DNA of 64,000 bases from Clostridium cellulovorans 743B (GTDB lineage Bacteria > Bacillota > Clostridia > Clostridiales > Clostridiaceae), in assembly GCF_000145275.1 (NCBI RefSeq), contig NC_014393.1, forward strand, positions 4,278,001-4,342,000. The letters run 5' to 3'. This document shows positions 1 through 8,954 of the stretch, piece by piece. The notes beneath the pieces are model-generated. The model was not told the origin of the DNA and did not search any database. It worked only from the letters and a program-made list of their open reading frames with translations. Position 1 is the stretch's first letter; every line of letters begins with the position of its first letter. Both the position numbers and the translations under genes were made by a program.

Positions 1-190
1 TCATACCCTAGAACTCTTTGCCCTTTGTTTTTTTATAGCTTATTAAAAACCTAGAAGAATTAATGGTTCATACATGTTCACTAAGTTTATTTGTATTAGT
101 TAGACTTAATCATGTAACCCCATCAAAATAAAATGCTTTTATCTGAGGTGTAATTCTTTCCATTAATGCTATAACTTGATCCTGTAATTT

Positions 191-1369
191 TTATACTAAG
201 CCTTCTTCCACTCTAAAAATATCGTGAATTAAGGTATCTGCACTAGCATTTGCATCATTTAATTCATCCCAAGTAACTCCATACTTTCTGTATATAGCAA
301 CAGTTTTAGTAGCTACCTCAAAATGCCACTCTGGTCTAGGTGTACGATGTCCCTCAAGAGCTGAGCCTACATTTACATTCCATTGGCTAGGGCTAGCTAT
401 TACACCTCTTGATACAAGATATTCAACAGCTTCAAGTATCGATGACTTAGGTTCAAGTCCTGATACAAAAGTTGATCTTACTTTAAATTTTCCAAAGACT
501 TTTAATGCATATTCAATAGCATTTAACCAGTTTTCTCTTCCGCCACATTCTTCACTTTTACCTGGGCAAATAGTTTTAAATATGTTTTCATCCCAAACTT
601 CTAAGTTAATTGCCACAGTTCTGTATCCAGCCTCTTTATATTTATCAAAAACACTAAAATCCAAAGGTGCACCAATAGTAGCTGTTCCGTTGAAGTCTTG
701 TAATCCAGTGTATTCTTTTATAGCTTCAGCAACATCTATATAATAATCAACTTCTCTTCTTTCTGGTATGAATCCCCCACTGATTGTTACCTTATTATTT
801 CCTTCTTTATATGCAGCAGCCACAGTTTCACCTATCTGCTTTGCAGTTTTCCATTTTATATTTTGACTCTCGGCATATAAATCTTTAGTGGCATTTATAT
901 TACAGAATAAGCAATCCTTACCTTTGTCCTTTAAGGCACATTCATTGCTATAAGCTACAAACACATGATTATATCCATAATCTTGCGCTACTGTTGCCAT
1001 TGAAGTTCCATCAGAGGTCTTTAAACTGTAATAATTAGGTCTTTTCTCAAAGATGACCTTATCTATTATCAGCTTGTCTCCGTCAAACAACTGGAATCTT
1101 CCATCATTATATTTAAGAGAATATTGACTACCTTTATCCCAATGAAAACCAACACGGAATCCCTTTGGTAAGATTATACATGCTGGAAAATCAATTCCCG
1201 TATGCCCATGATGATCAACTGCAAATAAAGCATTTACCTGTTCCTTTATAGTGCCACCTAAATCTAAATTTTTAAATATATCAGGATCAACATTGATTCC
1301 TTCAACCAATAATTGATTCTTTAATCTTAACTCCTCGTAAAGAACTGTTTTTCTTTCATCTGTACTCAT
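191..1369 (-). CDS. Radical SAM protein, copy 1 (unusual CX8CX2C cluster)
   Basis: This 392-residue protein is read as a radical SAM enzyme because of a cysteine triad, C144, C153 and C156, inside NECALKDKGKDCLFC, followed by TISGGFIPERREVDYY, which resembles the SAM-binding GGE-type strand. The spacing CX8CX2C differs from the usual CX3CX2C. An N-terminal domain of about 130 residues has no assignment I recognise. By eye the catalytic core is roughly two-thirds identical to the protein at 2852-4048, so the two are paralogues flanking a transporter. The start is supported by an AAGGGGTGG ribosome site. A 248-bp gap separates it from the MFS gene, so it may have its own promoter. Substrate unknown. 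Confidence 0.8.
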   Translation of the reverse strand: MSTDERKTVLYEELRLKNQLLVEGINVDPDIFKNLDLGGTIKEQVNALFAVDHHGHTGIDFPACIILPKGFRVGFHWDKGSQYSLKYNDGRFQLFDGDKLIIDKVIFEKRPNYYSLKTSDGTSMATVAQDYGYNHVFVAYSNECALKDKGKDCLFCNINATKDLYAESQNIKWKTAKQIGETVAAAYKEGNNKVTISGGFIPERREVDYYIDVAEAIKEYTGLQDFNGTATIGAPLDFSVFDKYKEAGYRTVAINLEVWDENIFKTICPGKSEECGGRENWLNAIEYALKVFGKFKVRSTFVSGLEPKSSILEAVEYLVSRGVIASPSQWNVNVGSALEGHRTPRPEWHFEVATKTVAIYRKYGVTWDELNDANASADTLIHDIFRVEEGLV

Positions 1370-1617
1370 ACTTCCACCCCTTATTATTTTTTATAATTAT
1401 CTTACTTATTTATAATGTATTACTTAAAAAACTACTATCATATCTTTAAATATCTCTGAACAAACTCTCTTGTACTAAACGCATAATACTCGTACATAGT
1501 AAATACTTGTCTGCAAAATTTCAACACTCAGAAACTCAAATATATTTGCTACTTCATTCCACATAAAATAATTGAATTTAGCCAATTTATTTTTGAAAAC
1601 ATAATTAGCTCTAATGA

Positions 1618-2859
1618 TTAAGAAATGTTTTTGACTGCCTTCATTTCCACTGCCCTACTTTTAGTTAAGAATAGATAACTTAACACCAATAAAAGTATTG
1701 GTATATAAGTTAGGAAAATAAACTTATAACTAAGCGCGTCTCCAATAAATCCACCAAACATTGGTCCAAAAGTAGTTCCTATTCCCGTACAAGCTGATAG
1801 TGCACTTGATACCTTCCCTTTTTTCCCCTTTACATTTCCTAAACTAGAATAAGTCACGATATTTAATAGCCCTGTACCAGCACCAAGTATTATTATGCCT
1901 AAAAAAATCACCCAAATATTTTGAGATGTTCCTATACCTAATAATCCTAATGCCATTGCTAAAAGACTTATTATATACAATGTCTTCCTACTATATCTGT
2001 ATAACAGTCCTCCCCCTAAAAACACTACTAAAATATAAGCTACTCCTTCTGCTATCAAAAACCATGATGCATACTTAACATCTACCTTCAAAATGTTAAC
2101 CATGTAAACCACAATAAATGTAAGAAATGATGAGAAGCATGCAGTGCTAATTCCCTCAATTATTACCGTTTGCCTTAAAACATTATCTTTTAATAACTCC
2201 TTAAACTCCTTTAATTGCTCCAAGATCTTAAATTTAACTATTATATTTTTTCTCTTTCTATCTTCCATAAGTATCAGAAGTAATAAAGGAACTATAGGTA
2301 GAAGAGTCAACATTGCAGTTATATTAAATATTGCAAAATAACTAAATGTACTTATAAAATACCCCCCAAGTAATGGACCAACAAAGGTTAATCCAATAGA
2401 CATTGCCCCTCTATACCATCCTGACTTTTTTATTCCAATTTCATTTAACTTACTGAAAAATGCTGCATTTAATGATGTAAATCTTAGAGAGTTTGAAAAA
2501 CCCTGAAGTGCCATAGAAATAATAATTATCAATGGCGATGATGAAAATGCTAATACAACTGTTGTTAGCGTACTAAAAATACTGCCCACAATATATAATT
2601 TCTTGGAACCGAAATTATCTACTAGTAAACCTGAAGGTAGCACCATAACCAAGGCTCCTATACCTGATATTCCCCTTATAATTCCAACCTCACTTGCAGT
2701 TGCTCCAATACTTACTACAAAAAGAGGTAAAACCATAGAAATAATTCCAGCGCACATACCTGTTAAAATATTGATTACTACAAACCCAAATAATAGGTTG
2801 CCTCCAATAATCTCAAACTTCTGCTTTTTCACATCATTACAGAATATCTTTTTAAACAT
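1618..2859 (-). CDS. MFS transporter
   Basis: This is a 413-residue polytopic membrane protein with about twelve hydrophobic segments. After the second segment it has a GLLVDNFGSKKL loop, the typical motif A of major facilitator transporters. Its start overlaps the end of the upstream radical SAM gene by 8 bp, so the two are translationally coupled. Lying between two radical SAM paralogues, it probably exports or imports their product or substrate; that role is inferred from position only. No substrate can be read from the sequence. Confidence 0.88.
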   Translation of the reverse strand: MFKKIFCNDVKKQKFEIIGGNLLFGFVVINILTGMCAGIISMVLPLFVVSIGATASEVGIIRGISGIGALVMVLPSGLLVDNFGSKKLYIVGSIFSTLTTVVLAFSSSPLIIIISMALQGFSNSLRFTSLNAAFFSKLNEIGIKKSGWYRGAMSIGLTFVGPLLGGYFISTFSYFAIFNITAMLTLLPIVPLLLLILMEDRKRKNIIVKFKILEQLKEFKELLKDNVLRQTVIIEGISTACFSSFLTFIVVYMVNILKVDVKYASWFLIAEGVAYILVVFLGGGLLYRYSRKTLYIISLLAMALGLLGIGTSQNIWVIFLGIIILGAGTGLLNIVTYSSLGNVKGKKGKVSSALSACTGIGTTFGPMFGGFIGDALSYKFIFLTYIPILLLVLSYLFLTKSRAVEMKAVKNIS

Positions 2860-4048
2860 TCTTTTCCTTAAAAATAGGCAAGCGCTGTTCTTCTATCCTA
2901 TAAATATCATGAACTAAAAAGTCAGGTGATGGCGAAACATCAAAGTACTGTTCATAAGTGAATCCAGCTTTTTTAAATATCGCATAAGTCTTTTTCGCCA
3001 TATCTAAATGCCATTCTGGAGTTGGTGTCCTATGTCCCTCAAGCTTTGATCCTGGATTAGGATTCCACGCATTTGTCAAACTTAAAATCCCCTTTGATGC
3101 AAAATATTCTACACCTTCTAAAGTTTTATTCTTAGGTTCTATCCCAGTAACAAAACCTGTTCTAACTTTTCCAAAACCAAAGACTTTTACTGCATATTCA
3201 AGGGCATCTACCCAATGTTGCCAGCCACCACATTCACTTTGTTTTCCTGGGCAAATTGTCTTGAATATATTTTGGTCCCATATTTCTAATTGAATAGCTA
3301 TAGTTCTAAAACCAGCTTCCTTATATTTATCTATTACACTAAGATCCTCTGGTGCTCCTATTACAGCCGTCCCATTAAAATCTTCAAGTCCTGTATGCTC
3401 CTGAATAGCTTCAGCTACATCTATGTAATAATCAACTTCTCTTCTTTCTGGTATAAATCCACCAGTTATATTGACATGTTTTCCATTATCATATTTGAAA
3501 GCTGCTGCCACTGCTTCTCCTATTTGCTTTGGATTTTTCCACGTTATATTTTCTTTAGCTGCATAGGTATCTTTAGTAGCGTTGGCATTACAAAATAAGC
3601 AATCTAATCCTTTATCCTTAAGAGCACATTCATTACTATAAGCTACCCCAATAGTTCCTCCTGGGGTAAAACTTGCTACATGAGACATAGCTGTTCCATC
3701 TGAAGTTTTTAAGCTATAATAATGAGGTCTTTTATCAAATTCAACTTGAAAAAGTTCTTTGTCATCTTCAGCCAAATAATATTTTCCCTCACTGTATTTA
3801 ATAGAAAACCTTGACTTAACATCCCAGCAAAAATTATATCTAAGGCCATTTGGTGATATAAATCCACAAGGAAAACTGATTCCAACATGCTCCTGATGAT
3901 CCATTTCGAAAAGTGAGTGTATTTGTTCTTGATATTCCCCTCCTAAATCAAGATGCTTAAAGATTTTAGGATCAGCATTTATACCCTCAATATTTACCTT
4001 AGCCTTTAACTCCAACTCTTTATAGAGAATTTCTTTAATATCACTCAT
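2852..4048 (-). CDS. Radical SAM protein, copy 2 (unusual CX8CX2C cluster)
   Basis: This 398-residue paralogue of the protein at 191-1369 has the same architecture: an N-terminal domain of about 135 residues, then the cysteine triad C141, C150 and C153 (NECALKDKGLDCLFC) and the shared GGFIPERREVDYYIDVAEAI block. The triad spacing is CX8CX2C. Shared ICPGK and EGHRTP motifs near the C-terminus suggest the whole fold is conserved. It starts 55 bp after the lipoprotein gene and overlaps the MFS gene, consistent with one transcript. Having two related enzymes in one operon suggests two steps of a pathway or a heteromer; this is inference. Confidence 0.8.
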   Translation of the reverse strand: MSDIKEILYKELELKAKVNIEGINADPKIFKHLDLGGEYQEQIHSLFEMDHQEHVGISFPCGFISPNGLRYNFCWDVKSRFSIKYSEGKYYLAEDDKELFQVEFDKRPHYYSLKTSDGTAMSHVASFTPGGTIGVAYSNECALKDKGLDCLFCNANATKDTYAAKENITWKNPKQIGEAVAAAFKYDNGKHVNITGGFIPERREVDYYIDVAEAIQEHTGLEDFNGTAVIGAPEDLSVIDKYKEAGFRTIAIQLEIWDQNIFKTICPGKQSECGGWQHWVDALEYAVKVFGFGKVRTGFVTGIEPKNKTLEGVEYFASKGILSLTNAWNPNPGSKLEGHRTPTPEWHLDMAKKTYAIFKKAGFTYEQYFDVSPSPDFLVHDIYRIEEQRLPIFKEKNV

Positions 4049-4103
4049 TTGTTTCCCTCCTTCGATCCTTTATTAGTTGATATAAACTAGTTGCTTAGTT
4101 TAA

Positions 4104-5132
4104 TCAACCATTTTTTACTTCTTCATAATAACTTTTATTAATCCATTTATTGAAATCTACATCATTTTTTATCAAACTATTATTCTTCAAAAATTCTATA
4201 GTTGATTTTCCACTATTAATAGTTTCACTACTTATTTCTATTTCATCTACATAATCATTTTTAGGATATAAGTATTTATAAGTCTCCTCAGAATTCCCTG
4301 CTCTTTTCCATTGTTCTAAACTTGCAGTAGAATCTTGGTCACAAAGCTTTTTAGCTCTTACTAATGATTTTAATATTGCTTTAACTATATCTGGGTTATT
4401 CTTAGCAAACTCTGTTCTTACTATGGTGTAGCTAGCAGTATTCCACTGCGGATTGTCTCTATAATCTACTATCACCTTTGCTTGCCCATTCAGCACAAGC
4501 TTTCCTAAAGTAATTCCGCCAATAACTGCCCCGTCAACATTTCCTGAAACTAGCGCATCTGCTGAGTCTTGAGCATTCATGTTTACAAATTCAATATCTT
4601 CAACCTTAAGTCCATTACTTTTTAAAATATCAATAAGTACCTTGTGCATAAATGCTCCCTTTTGAGTAGCAATCTTCTTTCCCTTTAAATCTTTTACAGA
4701 GGTAACAGTAGAATTCTTTGGAACTATAAGAGATGCACCGTTAACAAGCCCTGCAGAGCTTATTAGTTCCGTATCTATTCCAGCTGCTTTACCAATAATA
4801 GCTGGTACATCACCTAAATTACCAATATCTAAATTCTTACTAGCTAAGGCTTCATTGATAGCTGGTCCTGCACCAGTCATAGGAACAAATTCTGCTTCTG
4901 CTCCTACCTTTTTTAACTCTTCATCAACAAATCCACTATCTCTAGCAAGACCTAATGTACTGGAGATTTGTCCTGTACCTGTAACATCTACAAAGCCTAT
5001 TTTCACCTTATCAGCTGTTTTATTTATACTAACGTCTTTTGTTACTATTTTTTCATTACTATTGCAGCCCGTAACATTTATAAGAGTAATCCCTAAAATA
5101 GCTATAAGGCTAAACAATCTATTCTTTTTCAT
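4104..5132 (-). CDS. Substrate-binding lipoprotein (SsuA/NMT1-like)
   Basis: This is a periplasmic-binding-protein-like lipoprotein. It has a basic, hydrophobic signal peptide ending in the lipobox VTGC, then a two-lobed domain with motifs of the SsuA/TauA/NMT1 family (ALASKNLDIGNLGDVPAI, then a KDLKGKKIATQKG hinge). Such proteins usually feed ABC importers of sulfonates, taurine or pyrimidine precursors, but no permease or ATPase gene is nearby. I choose the ATG at 5132 because a GGGGG ribosome site lies 8 bases upstream; the in-frame ATG at 5147 has none. It follows metK by 27 bp and is probably co-transcribed with it. Confidence 0.85.
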   Translation of the reverse strand: MKKNRLFSLIAILGITLINVTGCNSNEKIVTKDVSINKTADKVKIGFVDVTGTGQISSTLGLARDSGFVDEELKKVGAEAEFVPMTGAGPAINEALASKNLDIGNLGDVPAIIGKAAGIDTELISSAGLVNGASLIVPKNSTVTSVKDLKGKKIATQKGAFMHKVLIDILKSNGLKVEDIEFVNMNAQDSADALVSGNVDGAVIGGITLGKLVLNGQAKVIVDYRDNPQWNTASYTIVRTEFAKNNPDIVKAILKSLVRAKKLCDQDSTASLEQWKRAGNSEETYKYLYPKNDYVDEIEISSETINSGKSTIEFLKNNSLIKNDVDFNKWINKSYYEEVKNG

Positions 5133-5159
5133 TTGCGTTACCCCCATCCTACTAAAGGT

Positions 5160-6338
5160 TTATAAATATTTTTTTATATCTTCAACCTTATTTAATTCTT
5201 CCCAAGGAAGTTCTAAATCCACTCTACCAAAATGACCATATGCTGCTGTTTGCTTGTATATAGGTCTTTTTAAATTTAAGGTTTCTATTATTGCTGCTGG
5301 TCTTAAATCAAATTCCTTACTTATTATTTCTGATATATCGTCATCACTAACTTTTCCTGTTCCAAAAGTGTCAACTGTTATAGATACTGGACTTGCAACT
5401 CCTATAGCATAAGATATTTGTATTTCTAACTTTTTAGCGACTCCTGCTGCAACTAAATTTTTTGCAATCCACCTTGCTGCATATGCACCTGATCTATCTA
5501 CTTTTGTTGGATCCTTTCCTGAGAATGCACCACCACCATGTCTTGAATATCCACCATAAGTATCAACAATTATCTTTCTTCCAGTTAACCCAGCATCCCC
5601 TTGCGGCCCACCAATAACAAATCTTCCAGTTGGATTTATATAGTATTTTGTATGTTCATCTAATAATTCAGATGGGACTACTGCTCCTACTACCTCTTGT
5701 AATAAATCCTTTTGAATTTGTTCTAGTGTTATTTCTGGAGCATGTTGGGTAGAGATTACTATTACATCTACTCTTATTGGAGTATCGTTCTCATATTCAA
5801 TAGTTACTTGCGTTTTACCGTCTGGTCTAAGATATGGAAGAGTTCCATTTTTCCTAACCTCTGATAATCTTTTTGCTAACTTTTGAGCAAGGGTTATTGG
5901 AAGTGGAAGATATTCAGCTGTTTCATCTGTCGCATAACCGAACATTAATCCTTGGTCCCCAGCTCCAGTTAAAGCATACTTGTCCTCTTCTCCTTCTCTT
6001 GCTTCTTTAGCAGTGTCAACTCCTATAGCAATATCTCTTGATTGTTCATCTATAGCTGTTTGTACTGCACAAGTTTTATAATCAAACCCATATTCACCAC
6101 TTGTATATCCGATTTCCTTAATTGTTTCTCTAACTACCTTTGGTATATCAACATATACTTTTGTAGATATCTCACCAAAAACATTTATAAAACCTGTTCC
6201 TGTCGCCGTTTCACAAGCAACTCTTCCTTCTGGATCTTGTTTCAATATTTCATCTAAAATAGCATCTGACACTTGATCACATATTTTATCTGGATGTCCT
6301 TCTGTTACCGATTCTGAGGTAAATAATTTCCTACTCAT
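5160..6338 (-). CDS. metK: S-adenosylmethionine synthetase
   Basis: MetK makes S-adenosylmethionine from methionine and ATP in the cytoplasm. The 392-residue length is normal. Family signatures are present: [17 protein letters not shown] at the N-terminus, [12 protein letters not shown] (ATP binding), and [19 protein letters not shown] near residue 265. The gene opens a minus-strand cluster that continues within 27 bp into a binding lipoprotein and two radical SAM enzymes. A sigma-A promoter sits about 80 bp upstream. I looked for a SAM-I (S-box) riboswitch in the leader and saw none, although many Firmicute metK genes have one. Confidence 0.97.
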   Translation of the reverse strand: MSRKLFTSESVTEGHPDKICDQVSDAILDEILKQDPEGRVACETATGTGFINVFGEISTKVYVDIPKVVRETIKEIGYTSGEYGFDYKTCAVQTAIDEQSRDIAIGVDTAKEAREGEEDKYALTGAGDQGLMFGYATDETAEYLPLPITLAQKLAKRLSEVRKNGTLPYLRPDGKTQVTIEYENDTPIRVDVIVISTQHAPEITLEQIQKDLLQEVVGAVVPSELLDEHTKYYINPTGRFVIGGPQGDAGLTGRKIIVDTYGGYSRHGGGAFSGKDPTKVDRSGAYAARWIAKNLVAAGVAKKLEIQISYAIGVASPVSITVDTFGTGKVSDDDISEIISKEFDLRPAAIIETLNLKRPIYKQTAAYGHFGRVDLELPWEELNKVEDIKKYL

Positions 6339-6418
6339 TGTTCATCTTCCTTTCGCCTTTTAGTTAATATAGACGTAAATCGTTTTTCTTACTTTTCTTA
6401 TTTGTTTACTGTGTTATC

Positions 6419-6447
6419 ATTGTATGTTTCACTACAAATAATGTCAA
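6419..6447 (-). promoter_or_regulatory. sigma-A promoter of metK operon
   Basis: On the minus strand TTGACA (6442-6447) and TACAAT (6419-6424) are separated by exactly 17 bases. Transcription should start near 6411, giving a leader of about 73 bases before metK, too short for a SAM riboswitch. Confidence 0.75.
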
Positions 6448-6548
6448 TTATTAAACCTTAACACATGTATTTTCACATAGGTAAATATAAACAATTTCAT
6501 ACATCTGCATAATAAATTTTACGTATAAACTAAAAATCCTATATATCA

Positions 6549-6596
6549 AAAGCCTATATCTTCGTTTTATAAGAAGATATAGGCTTTAATTTTTTT
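6549..6596 (+). terminator. Strong hairpin with T tract between divergent genes
   Basis: The arms AAAGCCTATATCTTC and GAAGATATAGGCTTT are perfect 15-bp complements around a 9-base loop. On the plus strand TTAATTTTTTT follows. It is the main feature of the 556-bp space between metK (minus) and the acyltransferase gene (plus). No plus-strand gene lies to its left to be terminated, so it may end an unseen short transcript. Confidence 0.6.
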
Positions 6597-6842
6597 AATC
6601 TAAGTTTATAAAAATTTTTTAAAAAACTATTTAATTTCCTAATGTCTTTTATTTTTTGTGTCATTGAAACTTAACTGAAAAAAATGTTAACAATTAATTA
6701 AATCTTTATAAGAAATACATTACATTTGTATTTTCGGTGTAATATGTTATATATTAACTTTTATAAATATTTTTTCAATTAAACTCAACTTTTTATATAA
6801 TTATTTATTTATAAAAGCTTAATTATTAAAAATATAATAGGC

Positions 6843-6870
6843 ATCTTAAAACTATTACTTAAGTTAAGAT
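6843..6870 (+). promoter_or_regulatory. Inverted repeat just upstream of the acyltransferase RBS
   Basis: ATCTTAA (6843-6849) and TTAAGAT (6864-6870) form 7-bp arms about 14 bases upstream of the AAAAGGAGC ribosome site of the next gene. It could be an operator or a leader hairpin. The evidence is only the symmetry. Confidence 0.3.
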
Positions 6871-6894
6871 ACCTTATAGAAAAGGAGCATTATT

Positions 6895-8007
6895 ATGGTT
6901 AATAAAATTTCATTATTTTCACTAGACCCTATTAATACTGAAAGACAAACTGAGCTTGATATCTTAAAAGGCTTTTCCATCTTATTCATGGTTCTAGTTC
7001 ATTGTTTTGAGGAATTTAGTACTTGGCCTCTTGCTCCCAAAACATCTACATATGTTATTGAATTTTTAGGAAGTCCCCCGTCAGCACCAGTATTTATGTT
7101 TCTTCTTGGACTTGGCATTGTTTACTCTAGAAACAACGATGCAAAAGCGCTTTTTAAGAGAGGACTATATTTGTTTCTATTTGCCTATGCCCTGAATTTT
7201 TTTAGAGACTTTTTACCCAATATTATAGTGTATATTACTACGGGAAATATCGAGGATTATACCGAGGCAGTGGAACTTTTCTGGGGTGTAGACATATTAC
7301 AATTTGCCGGAATTGCCTTTATGTTTTTCGGTATAACTAAAAAATATAGATTTAGAAATCTATATTATCTACTAGCTTCTATAGTATTTGCAGGGCTAAA
7401 TCTTGTCCTTGCTGGGGCATGTACTGGCAACCATGTAATAGACTCACTTCTTGGCCTTCTTTGGAGTACTAATAAAGACTCTTGGTTTCCTTTCTTAACT
7501 TGGATAATATACCCTGTATTTGGATATTTATTTGGACAACTGCTCATATATTGCAAGGACAAGCAAGTACTTTATAAATTATCTTTCTATGTATCCTTTG
7601 CAGTTCTAATTCTTTTTGCTGAGTATTCATATCTTAAAGGCGTTGACTTTGGAGCTGTTGATGGTCTTTTTCAAGAAGGCTACTATCATCATGACATCAT
7701 CGGCAATATCACTATTCTCGCTTTTGTAATTTGCTGGGCAAGTACAGTATATTTTATTACACCACATATACCATATATCATAAAAAGAGCACTTGTACGA
7801 TGGAGTAAAAATGTTACAGAAATTTATTGTATACATTGGATGATAATAAGCTGGTCTCTAATTGTACTACCAACACTTTCTTTACCTGCAATATTTATAT
7901 TTTATGCTATACTTTGTATTGTTAGTGATTTTATCTCAATACAATATATCAAACTAAAAAAAGGTGCCAATTTTCACTTTAAAAAAGAGTTACCTGAGTA
8001 CCAATAA
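6895..8007 (+). CDS. Multi-pass membrane acyltransferase-like protein
   Basis: This 370-residue membrane protein has about ten hydrophobic segments. Its N-terminus, RQTELDILKGFSILFMVLVH, resembles the RxxxLDxLRG...H opening of membrane acyltransferase-3 and DUF1624 (heparan-alpha-glucosaminide acetyltransferase-like) proteins, where the histidine is proposed to be catalytic. It would O- or N-acylate an envelope sugar; the substrate is unknown. The start has a good AAAAGGAGC ribosome site. It stands alone on the plus strand and is followed by a hairpin terminator. Confidence 0.7.
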   Translation: MVNKISLFSLDPINTERQTELDILKGFSILFMVLVHCFEEFSTWPLAPKTSTYVIEFLGSPPSAPVFMFLLGLGIVYSRNNDAKALFKRGLYLFLFAYALNFFRDFLPNIIVYITTGNIEDYTEAVELFWGVDILQFAGIAFMFFGITKKYRFRNLYYLLASIVFAGLNLVLAGACTGNHVIDSLLGLLWSTNKDSWFPFLTWIIYPVFGYLFGQLLIYCKDKQVLYKLSFYVSFAVLILFAEYSYLKGVDFGAVDGLFQEGYYHHDIIGNITILAFVICWASTVYFITPHIPYIIKRALVRWSKNVTEIYCIHWMIISWSLIVLPTLSLPAIFIFYAILCIVSDFISIQYIKLKKGANFHFKKELPEYQ

Positions 8008-8104
8008 AACCATGTAATATTTAAGGATACTTATTATATGGAGACATGTGTACTTAACAGAAAAAATACAAATTAATAAAAAAATCTATGACTTTATAAA
8101 AAAA

Positions 8105-8148
8105 TAGGAGTAAAACCCACTTCCGAGTGTTACTCCTACCTTTTCTTT
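8105..8148. terminator. Bidirectional terminator
   Basis: TAGGAGTAA (8105-8113) pairs with TTACTCCTA (8130-8138) and is followed by CCTTTTCTTT. It lies between the convergent acyltransferase and rubrerythrin genes and can serve both. Confidence 0.7.
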
Positions 8149-8224
8149 ATTAAAAGCTAAAAAAGAAAGTCTAATAGATAATATATAGTATATAGTGATT
8201 AACTTAGTCCTAATTATAAGAATA

Positions 8225-8779
8225 TTAGAATTGTTTAAACATACTTTTATCAGTTCCACATATTGGACATTTATCTACATTAGCACCTATTTCAGTATAT
8301 CCACAGACAGGACATACATAAATAGGTTCACCGCCCATGTCTTTTCCTTCCTTTGCTAAATTTTGAGCATCAGTAAATAACTTAGCATGGATTTTTTCAA
8401 CTTCCAATGCAAATCTAAAGGATCTTTGAGCATCTTTTTCATTTTGGAAATTTGCTGTTTCAAGGTACACTGGATACATCTGTTCTACCTCATGTATTTC
8501 TCCATTGATGGCACCTTGAAGATTGTCAACCACTGTCTTTAGTCCAAATATTGCACCAGCTACAACAGTTTTATCTCCAAGTTCATCCTTTAAAACATTA
8601 AAATGATTCTTACCATGAACCCATTCTGCATAAGCTACTCCCCTAAAAAGTCTACCTATATTAGGAAAACCGTCCTTCTCAGCAGCTTCACCCCACACAA
8701 GATATCTTTGGTTAGCCATACTTTCTCCACCATAGGCTGAACGTAAGAAGTCCGCAGTCATCGCATTCTTAACTGACAT
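8225..8779 (-). CDS. rbr: Rubrerythrin
   Basis: Rubrerythrin is a cytoplasmic peroxide-reducing diiron protein of anaerobes. The N-terminal four-helix domain has the expected Glu/His ligands (GESMANQRY, EWVHGKNHF, EVEQMYP, EVEKIHAKLF). The C-terminal rubredoxin-like domain has CPVCG and CPICG iron sites. I choose the ATG at 8779 (MSVKNAM): the longer reading starts at a GTG inside the AAAGGGTGTG ribosome-site region. An 18-bp perfect palindrome lies 80 bp upstream. A convergent terminator follows the gene. Confidence 0.95.
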   Translation of the reverse strand: MSVKNAMTADFLRSAYGGESMANQRYLVWGEAAEKDGFPNIGRLFRGVAYAEWVHGKNHFNVLKDELGDKTVVAGAIFGLKTVVDNLQGAINGEIHEVEQMYPVYLETANFQNEKDAQRSFRFALEVEKIHAKLFTDAQNLAKEGKDMGGEPIYVCPVCGYTEIGANVDKCPICGTDKSMFKQF

Positions 8780-8858
8780 AAAAAACACACCCTTTCAAAT
8801 AGTTCTATCTTTTATATTATTGTATATAAATCCTCAATTCATTCAGTAGAATTTAATG

Positions 8859-8876
8859 AATTTCAAATTTGAAATT
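8859..8876. promoter_or_regulatory. 18-bp perfect palindrome upstream of rubrerythrin
   Basis: AATTTCAAATTTGAAATT is exactly self-complementary and lies about 80 bp upstream of the rubrerythrin start, just before its probable promoter (TTGAGG/TATAAA). An operator for an oxygen- or peroxide-responsive repressor is plausible, but it does not match the PerR box consensus I know. Confidence 0.4.
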
Positions 8877-8954
8877 TAGGTATGTCTAATTTATACGATG
8901 ACTGACATTCTTAACACTGTTATCTTATATAAAATATTACAGTGAAAACGCCGT

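Noticed and set aside
5133..5147. Upstream ATG of the binding lipoprotein (MGVTQ)
   Set aside because: The ribosome site GGGGG lies between this ATG and the one at 5132, so initiation at 5132 fits better.
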